A DNA stretch of 64,000 bases from Glossina fuscipes. Its lineage: Eukaryota; Arthropoda; Insecta; Diptera; Glossinidae. The translations under genes and the position numbers were made by a program. Of this stretch, positions 25,367 through 37,000 are shown piece after piece (position 1 is the first letter of the stretch; the number at the start of each line of letters is the position of its first letter). The notes beneath the pieces are model-generated. The model was given only the letters and a program-made list of their open reading frames with translations, searched no databases and was not told where the DNA came from. The DNA is taken from assembly GCF_014805625.2 (NCBI RefSeq), contig NW_023998414.1, forward strand, positions 38,956,575 to 39,020,574. Reading direction: 5' to 3'.

Positions 25367-26952
25367 TACATTATAGGTGTTTGTAGATGTGTGTGTTGTA
25401 TGCGAGTTAACGTGAGTATGTTTACGTAAAGTTATTTTAACTATAATCTCTGGCTCAGCCAGTGAACAGGCAGTAAGCAGCAAGCACCTAACTTAACGTC
25501 TGAATAAACACTGTTTGGATAAGTTAATTCTATGCAATCCCAGAGGAGATCATTTAAGGCCACCTTACTAAGTTAGTCAAGTGTAAAAATGTCACAAGAC
25601 AAGAAAATACGAGAATAAAAATTCAGAAAAATTATAACCATTTGTACGTATCACTAGTGCTATGGCGCGCACATGTGCTTTGCTTAGAGTTAGTTCTTGA
25701 TGATGAAGGTAACTGCATTCTTTTTTTTTTTTCTTTTTTTTTTATCCTTGGTTGTCACTTGGTTGTTTACCCACCATAAATTCCATTCCAGTTTAAAACC
25801 AAAAGAAAAAAGAAGAAAAAAGAAGTAGAAGAAGAAGAAGAAACGAAACCAGTAATAAAGGTATACTCACCGAATTTTGGACACTTACGTCTTCTAAATT
25901 GCGCAATATTTCTTATTAGTTAGTTGTGGGCATAGTTGGTTAGTTGTTTGATTTGTATCAGCCTTACGTATATATGTTAAGTATTTGCCCCGATTTCCCG
26001 AGATGAAAATTTTAAGCTTATATTAGTTTTGGATCTCTACAAAATCGACTCAGGGATATATGTTTAATGTACGGCTGTACATGAATTTTTGAAGAGTTAC
26101 ATGGACGATAGGGTATCGCATACGGCTAAAGCAATTATTTAAGCGATATATAAAATGGTAATGCTAATATATTCGCTTCCGTTTCGATGCTCTAAATCAT
26201 GATATTTATAAGCCTCGCTTCCTGATATTTAAAATTTTTCTTTAAGAAGAATATTTACCGCATTTCATTTGTGTGTGCGGCTTCCGACTTTCACATTCAC
26301 ATTCACATTGTACAAGCAAGATATTTGATTTGCTCAACATATTCCAAACAAAGTGGTTCAGCGTATTGACGAGACCGCCCTTCAGTGTTTAGGTCTTAGG
26401 AAAAAAAAGGTCATGCATTAGGAAAAAAAAGATGAGTGCGCGCGAATTAAATCGCCAACGTGAAGTGTACACAAGCAGCAAAATTTTTTCAGGTGAGATG
26501 TCGGGATACTCACTCGGAAAGAAGTGCACGGAAAAAAATTGTTGGGTGGGATGTTCAATTTTCATAGGCTAAAATTTCAAGTAAAACATGCATGCATATA
26601 ACGCGTACACGAAATTAGATAGGTAGACGAGTTTATAGTTGGTTGACGACAATTATCTCGATTAGATCTTTTGATGAGTTGTACAACTATTTTGCATCGG
26701 TTTTTTGTGATCAGATTAAGTCCCTGTCCCTATGTTTAAACTTCAACAGGGACGGAAAAGCGATTATCGTCGAGCTTTAACTGTCGACCTCTGTAATAGC
26801 AGTTTACTTTTTATGCTTTAATTTCTTTGTGGGAGCGATTTAATTTCGACAGGCGTGCGTACATATGTATGTACGTATTGTATGGTCGGAATAGTTATGA
26901 CTTATTTCGGGAACAGGTGCCGTTAATGCGGCAGTTATATCCCGTATATCCC

Positions 26953-26955
26953 CTA

Positions 26956-27027
<72 letters not shown>

Positions 27028-27037
27028 NNNNNNNNNN

Positions 27038-27084
<47 letters not shown>
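26953..27084. repeat. (TA)n microsatellite interrupted by assembly gap
   Basis: A TA array with one ACAT interruption near 26973, split by 10 N at 27028-27037. The plus-strand frame 26827-27114 across it is an IYIYIY artefact. Confidence 0.9.
27028..27037. other. Assembly gap (10 N)
   Basis: Ten ambiguous bases inside the (TA)n array. Size is probably a placeholder. Confidence 0.99.
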
Positions 27085-27085
<1 letters not shown>

Positions 27086-29040
27086 GTAAAATAATTCATA
27101 AGATACTAGAGTGATTCATAAAGTTTTCCTACTTAATATTTTCACAGTTGGCAGAATGAGAGCATTTTTCTATAAGCGGATTGGAAAATGCAACTATATG
27201 CGAATTCGCGAAATTTCACGATTTCTTTTTATTCGAGGCAAGACGACCAGTCAAGTCAGCAAAAATTCGTAACAATTTAAGTCATTGATTTAATTTCTCA
27301 CTTTTGCTCATTCTTAATCAAAGGGAATCTATTACAAGTTCGCGAAGATTACCGATAAAGTTATCTTAAGACTTAAATATAGCATAGTTTTATTTAATTA
27401 GAAAATAATGAGATAAGGATACATGCGATGCGAAGGGGCCATTATATGGATATATTTGTTTCATTTTAAAATCATATTTTACATTATTGTTAGTTGATTT
27501 TGGGACTATCCTATCTTAGATCACTGAATCTTATTTATTTTGGTGCAAATAAAAAGGAAAATTTAATATAACATCCAACGGTATCTATAGTAAATCGTAA
27601 CCCAATTGAAACCCAATGTAATGTTTGCTTTTTTTCTCTCTTTACATGGACTTAATCAGTTTAATATTTTAGTGTGGTTTCTTCTTTGATGCTTGCATGA
27701 TTTTCTTGATAAGCGTTTAGAAAGTGTAGAAAGATGTTTGACTATAAAATATTCTCTCTCTATGGTGCGTTCTTATTTCATGTTCTTCCTAAATTTCAAC
27801 ATTTCCTCTATACTTTGCTTCATCTCCTGCTCAATGTAATTTAAAATTGATGACTACAAATTTATCGTTGTTTGTTGTTCAATGTGACTAAATGCATACA
27901 CTTATGCACGCTACACAGATATGATTAGATAAGAGAAATAGCATATCATATAACATGGAGACCCCGTGATCAAATGGCATATGCCACTTACTTCATATAT
28001 GAATTGCAAGAATATTTAAAAATGTCCGGGTATTAATACTCGTTTGCAATTTATTGCTAATCCATTGTTCATTATAAAAACTCATTTTTGCTTCTTTAAC
28101 GGGTATTTATCATGCGACTATATATTCTTATATTTTTACGCTTATATTTTATGTTTATATATGTCTGTCATTTAGGTAAGACTTGCATACCATATTGTTG
28201 TGTACGGGTAGGTAGTTGGGTAGGTTGGGTTGGTTGGTATTCCGTACCACGTCGAAAGCTCCATCTCTCGGGTTGAGTGAATATTTGTAAGTACATGTAA
28301 CTTAAGTTCACCTCAATTATGGGAAATTGTTATGGGCATGTTTAACATCGTTTTATTTTCGCTTTTGTTTTCTTTTGCCTCTTGTTGACCTTGTCAGTGT
28401 AAATAATGTTACAATCTTTTGTATACAATTAATTGTGGGTGTGTACGTTTTTATTTCTATTTCTAGTTTTGTTTTGTCTATTCGATGGGATTGTATACCC
28501 ATAACTTGACTATTAAAGTGAAATTTTCAATAAATTATCCAAACTCTTAAGTGTTTAATATTTGAACAATGCTTTTCACTTAATGCTTTTCCCTAATTAT
28601 TGCATCGTCTTTGCCTCTTTCAATCAAATGCTGACTTTTTAGGGTCACTAAATAGCAAAGTTACTTAATAGCAAAATATGCAATATTTCCATTTATTGTG
28701 AACAAAAGACGCAATAAATAACATATGTGATATATTAGTGTAACATATTCATTTTTAATTTGGCTGAAAATGATTCTGCCGGCAATAGCATACACGTTTC
28801 AAAATCACTGGCACGATAATCCATATGTTAATGAATTTTCGTTTTCGATTACTCTCTTGCATCGATTATCGTGCTTATCATCGCACAGACAACATTTGCA
28901 TTCACTTTCAGAGAGCTTTGTCGTTACATAATTCGTAGTCTTATTAGTAACTTTGCAAGCTACAACATCCAAAAGTTGTACTCAAACATATTCTTCAATC
29001 GATTGTCTATCTGCTTTTTCCAATCTGATGTCGTGTCAAT
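27085..29040. other. Spacer, no gene supported
   Basis: Comparatively free of microsatellites. Frames 28327-28509 and 28871-29119 on the plus strand have no recognised domain. The second ends across the hairpin cluster at 29041-29107, where it reads the repeated decamers, so it is not taken as coding. Confidence 0.5.
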
Positions 29041-29107
29041 CCTCGTAACTACGTCAGTTACGAGGCTAACTGCGTCAAGCCTTGAGACTAACTACGTCAG
29101 TCTCAAG
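29041..29107. promoter_or_regulatory. Phased AACTACGTCA cluster with two hairpins
   Basis: Three copies of AACT(A/G)CGTCA start at 29047, 29068 and 29090, spaced 21 and 22 bp, about two helical turns. The first lies within a perfect 10-bp stem (CCTCGTAACT / AGTTACGAGG, 5-nt loop, 29041-29065). The third lies within a perfect 9-bp stem (CTTGAGACT / AGTCTCAAG, 9-nt loop, 29081-29107). ACGTCA resembles the CREB/ATF bZIP core, which supports a binding-site reading. The arms of the two hairpins differ while the loops are alike, so this is not a simple tandem repeat. Function is inferred. Confidence 0.5.
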
Positions 29108-29913
29108 CCTTGGAGATAACGTTTGTAGTCGTCGATCCATTGATCTCTTCCAAACGTTTCACAACTTCTTGAGTCATGTTAACTTAATTCCTTACATAAA
29201 TTTTTCAACATCTCATTTAATCAGCTGTCCGTCACAGCCGTCATATATTTAGTTCCTTGCACATATTAGAGGCGAAGCAGTTCTTACTGTTTGAATTATT
29301 GCGACTACGCAATATATAATCAGTTACTTTATTAGGGCAAGAACCTTTTGAGAGTAACAATGTATTTCGATAATTAATCGCTTTAAATTCTCTCGTTAAT
29401 TTACCCAAGTAAAGTGTGCATCGTGGGTTTTCTTGTCGTCGAAATCATGCAATGCAAATTCATTCTATTGCTCTAACTGCATCCACCCCGCAATTGCACC
29501 CCAATTGAGATTGCATTAACCACTAAAACAATAAGCAATTTCAAATTATAGTTCACAAGAACATCGTCACCTTGTAGTTGCGTTCTTCTTCTCTTTCATT
29601 AACCTTCTCACAGGGACGGACGATTCTTGTGTTTGTTTGCGATATATTATTTTTTGCTTTTTTATTCGTATTATGCCAACCAACTGTACACCGTCGAGAC
29701 AGTTATTTGTGCATCAAGATTGCGCATAAGATTTGTATTTATCTTATCGAAAGAATAATTTAATATTCAACTCTTTCTCTCTTGATTACTAATGATAGTA
29801 ACTATAATTGCTAAAGACTTAAAAGTCAACATATGTGGCCAACGGCGTCAAAAACTTGAAAACGTTCTCTGCTTGATTCCTCAAAGAAAAAAATTTACTT
29901 TACGGTATAAAAG
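29108..29913. other. Spacer, no gene supported
   Basis: AT-rich sequence without long repeats. The frame 29578-29763 (plus) starts at TTG and has no recognised domain. Confidence 0.45.
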
Positions 29914-29919
29914 TTTATT
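29914..29919 (-). terminator. Possible poly(A) signal for the 30.0-kb ORF
   Basis: TTTATT on the plus strand is AATAAA on the minus strand, 91 bp beyond the stop at 30010, followed on the minus strand by a T-rich stretch (about 29898-29884) of the kind found downstream of cleavage sites. AATAAA is frequent by chance in DNA this AT-rich. Confidence 0.25.
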
Positions 29920-30009
29920 TAGCAGATGTAAAGTTTCATGACTTCCTTTAAGAAATCAACAACAACAATAATTTATCAATCCAAAAAATGCTTATAGTTT
30001 GTCCTTATT

Positions 30010-30343
30010 TTATGCCGCTTCTACTTTATGGATCAAATCGATTTTATTCTCTAAAGGTAGTATTCCTTTATTGATCCGATAGCCGCGGGATGGAATTTGA
30101 TCTTTCGTAATTTTGGATTTTTTTAAGCTTATATATGCATGTAGTGTCGACCCAATTGCTGCAATATCTCGTACAGTTATTGCGTAGGAGTTGCGTAGCA
30201 CTTCCTCATTTTCATCCATTATATTGATGTTGTACAAGTATTCGGATAGACCATCCGTATATCTCACCAATTTCTCTATATGTGTATTTAATAGAATGAA
30301 ATGTCTGTCCTTACCCACTGACTAAAAGGTCCACTTTTTTCAT
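30010..30343 (-). pseudogene. Protein-like small ORF, unknown family, apparent frameshift
   Basis: The minus strand encodes about 100 residues ending at TAA (30010-30012). The sequence reads like an ordinary soluble alpha-helical protein with no repeat or homopolymer content: HFILLNTHIEKLVRYTDGL near the start, then MDENEEVLRNSYAITVRDIA, then IPSRGYRINKG and a C-terminus IHKVEAA. The open frame has no ATG near its beginning. An ATG at 30343-30341 opens MKKVDLLVSG in another frame and would join it if one G were absent near 30316 (GTGGGTAAG). It is therefore either a gene with an upstream exon, a single-frameshift pseudogene or sequencing error, or a chance frame. The family is unknown to me. 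This is the most convincing coding lead in the window. Confidence 0.35.
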
Positions 30344-31673
30344 GAACCAACAAATGCCTATTTTATTGTAGCAGCATAGTCTCCGTAGATTCCTATTTTG
30401 CCATTACGTTTAGAAGCCACAACTCTGAGTGTACTTCGCTCACTTTCTTTCGTATGCCGCAAGTTACTTTGCTGGCGCTTTGAAGAATTTAGACGCTAAG
30501 TCTAGGGTTAATATATAGACTGCCCTGTTTTGTTTTTATTTTATGCGATATAGACGAGAATAAACCTAGAAAAACTTGTCGATTAGTGCTCACTACGTGA
30601 AGTGTTTGAGGTGTTCATTCATTCCCTTCGTTACACGCTTATGCTCCCTTGAAGCTTAGGGAATTTAATTTGATTTTGCAGTAACCATATTCTTGGATAT
30701 TGCTTTTATAAACTTCCAATTTTGGGAGAAGTGTTTTTGGGCCCTCCTGACCGACTGATTAGTCCAATTGTGGATCCAGTATCAATTTAGAACTTTACTT
30801 ATGTTTTTCTGATTGTTTTTTTCTTACACATTAGCGATCTTGGAAATTTTTTCAACTATTGCTCTCACTATTTTCATCATTTGCAAATCGTCGTGTAACG
30901 CTGTGCACGGCTGTTAGCTTTACGGCCGGAATTGTCACATCTGAACTATGTCTCTTCTTTGCTATCACGGGGCCTGCTTAGTGTTGAGTTCTTGGTTCTT
31001 GTTTTGATTTGTTGTTTTTATATATCCTATTCACCACTTTCCGCCATTTCGCACATACTTGTCAACTTACTTCCCTCTCTCAGGATTAGTAGTAACCGGC
31101 TTTGCATGCTTTTATTCCTCAATCCAAACACAAATCGATAATTTTCTACTATTTCAATAGGTTATGGGTTAAAATGATCTGTCATGATTTTTCCATAATG
31201 CCTATCGTCTGGCTAACTATTTTGTTAATAATATATCGAACACGTAGTACAGCTCTTAATATCATATAAACTGAATTGTTGTCTTTTGCCATTTTGTCCG
31301 TTTTTCAAATCGTCTTATCCATCGGATTCGTTTTGTAATTCTTGGATCGAATTTAAACATCAATACATCGGGCGATTCGTTGAAGGCGCATTGGCGTTCG
31401 CTTGTTTCTGACTATTGTTATATTATCTATATGTAAATGTATATGTATGTTCCTCTTGAATTTCTCTTTACATATAACTTTACTCATTGAGTTGTTGTCT
31501 GTTTGAGTCAAACTCAAATGAACTGCACGTGTGAAAGACGGCGATATCCGAAGGTGACTTGGACCGTTCGTTAATTAATAGTAAACTGTAAAGTTATTGC
31601 TGCTTGTCGATCGTACAAGAAGTTGGTATAGCCCATTAATGCTAAAGATGAATTTCGGAAATATTCGCTATGC

Positions 31674-31720
<47 letters not shown>

Positions 31721-33323
31721 CCTACTTATTGCAGCTGAGAAAGGTGAAGTCATTGGTTATAGACATAAAGAATATTTCGCGATATGCTTCATCAATTAAT
31801 AATGAAATTTAAGAAATGTTGATATGAAATTTTACTCAAGTAAAAGTTTGATTTATATAGACAAACAAACAATTTCTTGATATAATGGGTATTTGTGCTT
31901 CGGCATGAAGTGAACATGATTCTTTTCGATTGTCAACCGCCACAAGAGTAGATATGTTTTTATTGTATTTCTATTTTTGTTTGTGTTACCGTGGGGCATA
32001 TTGTAAACTTATCCATCATTTCCTTTTATTGATGGTATAAAATATTATAAATGGAGAGTTAATTCTATATACATATATATTGTAATAAACAAACTATTGG
32101 AAAAATGAAAGACAATATTGAAAAACTTATTGCATTCATCGCATAGATGAACTTTCAAGCGCTTTCTTTCTACATGCGTTATATTAAGTAATAAGAAATC
32201 AGCAGAAATAAAAAAAAAAAAAAAATAAAGAAAAGAAAAGATAAAGTTAGAGTAAAAGAGAAAGGAATCATCTTGATTATCTTAAGACGCATCTTGAATA
32301 TACGAAGTTAAGGACGCAAATTATATTCTATTTCCTAACCTAAGTTTCATGTAAGTTGATTAAGTAAAAAATATAGTATAGAGAAACAAATAAGGTTTCG
32401 TTTTAAACTCTGGACATAATTGTTGATTGATGGGATCATGTAATTCATAATATAAACACTAAGCTGAATATTATGACGTCATAATACTCTCTTACTATAG
32501 TGCATTAGAATTAATATTCTAAGACTTTTTATATGAACGCTACGAAGCATATATCAACTAATCTTTTTATGATGATTTGTTAACGAGAGCAAAAAAGCGA
32601 TGGGGAATCAACGACCCTGCCATTTATTGCAAGCGCAAAGGATACGTATTCTTCTTTCTGCCGATGAAAGGCGGCTGACATGGGCAAAGATGAGGGGAGT
32701 TCTTGCATTTGTAATATAATGCAGAAGAAAATTGTTGTAGAGGGAAAAATTGATGAGAGCTGATAAATCTATTGTCAAACCGCATTGACTTTTATGCTGG
32801 TCAAACAAATTCTCCAGATTGACGTTTTTATTATCATAACATCCAATAATTTCTTCTTTTTTTCCTATATTTGTTAAATAGATAAGTTAAATCAGTCATT
32901 GATGTTGATGAAAGAACATTGTTTGCTTACTTTGTTTTTCTTGTTTTTTTTTTTTTTATATTAAATTTCTTTTATTGGGTATTGTTTTATATATCGATGA
33001 ACTATGAACGTTTTACACACAATAGACAGTTGAGATTACATTCTTTTTTTTGAAATATTTACAGCAGCGAGAAGTTACTTTTAGAGACTCTACATAACCT
33101 ATATATGGATGAAATTCTAGCAAAGACATTGGAAATGAGCTAAATCGTTTAAAACACACGCCTCGGTTTTTAAAAGCAAAAAATGAAAAAATGCAGTCTT
33201 TATTCACTACCCATTAACCTTAAGATATATGTAACGATAAAAATGTTCACGTGTTCTCTAAGTTTTTTCATTTTTTTTTCAAAAAAAAAAACTGATGGGT
33301 ATGAAAAATTTTTCCTTCTGTGC
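30344..33323. other. Spacer, no gene supported
   Basis: Contains a (CA)n array at 31678-31719, poly-A near 32210-32225, poly-T near 32944-32958 and short frames without domains (30932-31141, 31597-31812 plus; 32608-32808, 33013-33207 minus). The 31597 frame is a THTHTH artefact of the CA array. Confidence 0.5.
31678..31719. repeat. (CA)n microsatellite
   Basis: About 19 CA units with one GC interruption near the right end. Confidence 0.9.
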
Positions 33324-33329
33324 TTTATT
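33324..33329 (-). terminator. Possible poly(A) signal for the 33.4-kb ORF
   Basis: TTTATT here is AATAAA on the minus strand, about 39 bp past the TAA at 33368-33370. Chance occurrence is common at this base composition. Confidence 0.2.
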
Positions 33330-33367
33330 TGAAGTAAAAATAAATGTTTATATTTCTAAAGGGTACC

Positions 33368-33637
33368 TTAAACTGATAGCTCGTCGTTAGGTTCTGCAGA
33401 TATATCACCAAGATTATGGCAATCAGTGTCTGATCGATCGCAGGTATAGGTAAAGCATATTGGTCGGATCAAGCGCATTTCTTGACTAAATCTGGCGATC
33501 TTAATCAAGCACAAGCTGATCAACAGGCACATGAACGGACAAACCATAACCAATCGGAACGCATTCGGAATCCAAACACAATTCGTAGTGTACACATTCA
33601 ATACGTTACTTACGCGCAATTCGCACATATGTAACAC
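33368..33637 (-). CDS. Candidate ORF or terminal exon, hydrophobic segment
   Basis: The minus strand is open for 89 codons, with the first ATG four codons in (MCELRV). Residues about 26-45 form a possible membrane helix (AFRLVMVCPFMCLLISLCLI), followed by basic and then acidic parts (KIARFSQEMRL; DRSDTDCHNLGDISAEPNDE). The DNA is less AT-rich than its flanks and contains no low-complexity sequence. An in-frame TGA lies a few codons upstream of the open stretch, so if real it starts at the ATG or is an exon whose acceptor I cannot place. A GTAAGT donor-like motif falls inside the frame. No family was recognised. Confidence 0.22.
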   Translation of the reverse strand: MLHMCELRVSNVLNVYTTNCVWIPNAFRLVMVCPFMCLLISLCLIKIARFSQEMRLIRPICFTYTCDRSDTDCHNLGDISAEPNDELSV

Positions 33638-34759
33638 ATGTGTAAAAATGGTATTTCCTCACGCATACAATCGCGTAAGTATCGTAGATTAGGTGAAAGC
33701 TGAAATTCGCCCTGGCAATTACTGAGGTCGATAATATTCCGCACGAAGTTTAAGTTTTTTTTTTTTCAAATATAGAGAACTGACTTATATTATTTATATA
33801 GCGTAATATATATGTTTAGCTGATTCTGCGCAAAAAGGCTAAAAAGCATTGTAGCATCCGTAACATGATGTATATATGTATATGCACGTACCGATAAAAT
33901 GCCTCATACGCAAATTTTACGAAATTTACGAAATTTGTTGCGTAAATTTTGCTGTGAGAGCTCCTTCTCGTCGATCACGTGTAAATGTGGGCAGTTTGGT
34001 CATTGAAATTATTCAAACACCGAATATTTAAATGAATGCTATTGCGGATTTTTGAATGTTTCGAAATGACCGATAAACTTAATATATGCGTAGTGCGCAT
34101 ATTGTAAAAACGTTACAAAATTTTATTTAAAAATGCATGCATAATAAGTCTTGGGGCTTGAGGCTGATTAAAATTTTATTAAATTTAAAATTCTTGTAAT
34201 GTTTTCCTCTTCACTGACTTCAATGACTACACACTCATATATAAGCTGTCATTTGATATTGTTAGAACAACTAATGGTAAACAATGTTAACAAACATGAA
34301 ACGTGATTTTCTAATAGAATTTAAGTTAAAAAATACGATTCACCTGAAACAATACGAAAGGCTAAACCATATCCAACGACGAAGTACATGATATGTTGTC
34401 TATGAAACGTATAGAGTAGTGTGAAAAAAAAGTTGTTCATTTACAGAAAGTTTTCGTAAAAATCGTACTTATGGCTAAGCAACGCATTGAGAGATAAGCG
34501 CTACTGAGCGTGCTCATAGGGGAGTAAATCGATTAAGACCACACCCACAGATAATTTTCACTATGACATATACGCAAACGCATCGCGGTTAAGCATATAT
34601 TTAAGCATAATCAATCTACAATTCTTACATCTCGATATTGCAAATTATAAAGCAAACTGTTGCAAAGCAAAAACTATCATTAACTTATTATTAAGTCATC
34701 ACAGAGGAGTCTACCATTTTGCGAAAACAAAATTAACGGATCTTTTATTTATATCACAA

Positions 34760-35092
34760 ATGTTACGTCCTTTTGAACATAACGTCAGCAAGACGGTTTT
34801 CCTTTACTCAGTCTCTTTTACACATTTCTTCAGTGCCTTCACACACGAGCCACTCAAACAAGGCATGCGAAGTAATGAAGAAGAAAAGCAAAGGTCGTCT
34901 CGTTCAAAGAAGTTAATCACAAGCAAAGCTGAGGCGCGTCATTACCTAACAACTCTGTTTTCTTGGCGTTGTAAAAGTTGTAAGTTGTACTATGATTGCA
35001 AGACATATTTACGCATTCTTTTCCTTATTGTGCTTATATCTGCTTTTGGGAAAAGCATAAGAACTGAAAATGCGATCCCTCAAGACAACTAA
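34760..35092 (+). CDS. 110-residue ATG-initiated ORF, unknown
   Basis: Starts at ATG and ends at TAA before AAGAAAATTAATCG. The protein has a central basic, serine-rich part (EEEKQRSSRSKKLITSKAEA, about residues 40-59), a cysteine cluster WRCKSCKLYYDCK, and a hydrophobic stretch YLRILFLIVLISAF near the C-terminus. It contains no homopolymer translation. At this AT content several frames of this length are expected by chance. No downstream AATAAA or Kozak-like context stands out, and no domain was recognised. Confidence 0.15.
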   Translation: MLRPFEHNVSKTVFLYSVSFTHFFSAFTHEPLKQGMRSNEEEKQRSSRSKKLITSKAEARHYLTTLFSWRCKSCKLYYDCKTYLRILFLIVLISAFGKSIRTENAIPQDN

Positions 35093-35896
35093 AAAGAAAA
35101 TTAATCGCAAAGGTATTAAAAGGTGTTTAGATAAACTTTAGATTAAAGAGATCGTTCATTAGTTTGAAGCTAAGCGACTTCCCTATCAATTTCATAATGC
35201 AAGGGTAAATAACGAACTAAAAGATTCTGACATTATCGCTAAAGTGGTTTGAGTATTTCAAATATGTATTCAAGAGAATGAATGACATATGAATTGTGGT
35301 ATAAAAAGGGCTGAACTCCTTCCGTATCCGAATCGATATAACCCACATCTTTAGAGACGATTTTTTTTTCTTTTCCTCTCATTTGATCTTTGTGCTTATG
35401 ATGATCGGTTAGCATGATTTCGTCCCATTCAAAAAATGAGTGATTAAAGGATACGTCAAATGTGCCGCTGCTCGTATCATATTATTATTTAGTCAGTTTT
35501 TTTTCTTGCTCTCTATTGTAATGGAGTAAGTATGACGACAGCACACTCGAGTACATGATAGACAGGCATTATATGTGCATGGAGAAACGTATGTACACAA
35601 ATTGGGTTCATATAGATTGAATTGAAAGGAGAATAAATAAATTCAAACACACACGCTTACATAGCTAACAAAAAAAAAAAAAAAAAAGAAGACATACTTT
35701 TAGATTCAATTTTGAGGAATTCATCCTGTTTTGCATACTAAATGAATTTGTAAATAATACATTAGAAGGAAGCTTTTTGGCTTTCATCTATTATCGTGTG
35801 TTGACAACTTTTATAATACACAAATGCCAGTACCTGTACGTCTGCATATATATTTATTATTATGTGAATATCATACGTAGAGTTGAAATATAAACA

Positions 35897-35900
<4 letters not shown>

Positions 35901-35931
<31 letters not shown>
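35901..35931. repeat. (TA)n microsatellite
   Basis: About 15 TA units without interruption. Confidence 0.9.
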
Positions 35932-35932
<1 letters not shown>

Positions 35933-37000
35933 CAGTCTCTTGTCTTTTCAATCCCATCCTCTTCATCATTATCATCAACGTCAAGTGTGGTGATTTAATA
36001 ATGTTACAATATTTTCACAGATTTATTTCATTGTTACATATTTACGTGTGTCCGTGAGTGTGTGAAAAATGCTTCAAATGACTTTATTGTTTATATATAT
36101 GTATATATACATATGTGCTAAGTTGAGTTTTACATAAGCGTCACGTTCAGTCTCTATAAGATCTGCTTTACTCTCAAGATGCTCTGTTCATTTGATACCG
36201 AATCATATTATTTGTTTATTTATTGTCATTTGTTTTTTTTTTTCTAGTTTTTTTAGTTTTTTTGTTTTATTGGTCTTACTGTCGTAGCTGACAGATACGT
36301 AAACTCTAAAAGTCTTTGGTAAATATTTATGATAACTGATGGATAATGAAGCATATGCACTCGTATGTGCGTAGATTTATTTACATATTTAATAAATATT
36401 TGAACTGTCTGTACAATATTTTCAAATATATATATGTGTGTGTGTGTGTGTATGCAATGTATTCATGCGTATGCCTGTGATTGTTGTGACCTTTGTTAAA
36501 TGTCATCATGTGTAGGTGTAAGAGTTATTTGACAATATTTAAGGTATATGTTCATTACATTTTATCAGATATCGCTCGAGATATCATAATATTGACTGTA
36601 GACATTCAATACAAATGAATGCAAGTATAAAGTAAGTAAGCAGTGTCGACTAAAGGCATGGACATAAACGTTTCTCAATGCCTGTACAATTAAGGTTTTA
36701 CGGAGCCTTTTAGAAATCGCAAGGTGTTCATATTATTTCAATCGATCGATACTCTTATGGTTTTCATAGTATTAGTTGCGGTGCATGCGTGTGTAATTGC
36801 AAACAGTGTACCTGCTATTAGATACGTCGACGGATGTGTGTGTAGAGTTATTGCATTGGGTAAAGACTCTTCTCCTCCCACTACTTTTCAATGAAGAATT
36901 TCGAAAATCTCATAAGTATTTTGTAATTGATTGGCGGTTTTATTTTCTTATGAAAGTGATTTAAATCTTAGTAGAGGCAGTGTAAGTATTTACAAACGCT

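Larger units (their letters stand above)
22458..26940. other. Spacer, no gene supported
   Basis: Contains (GA)n at 23205-23236, an 18-bp perfect palindrome at 23986-24003, an AATGC-type pentamer array near 24793-24846, a C12 run at 25026-25037, (TTC)n at 25333-25365 and a TTCACA hexamer repeat near 26290-26309. Frames at 23576-23761 and 24164-24388 (minus) show no domain, and the latter crosses an (AAAC)n run. No promoter or RNA gene was supported. Confidence 0.5.
33638..37000. other. Spacer with one 110-codon frame
   Basis: Holds poly-A near 35671-35687, a (TA)n array at 35901-35931 and a short (GT)n near 36434-36451. One frame (34760-35092) is itemised separately. Otherwise nothing coding or structural is seen. 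Confidence 0.5.
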
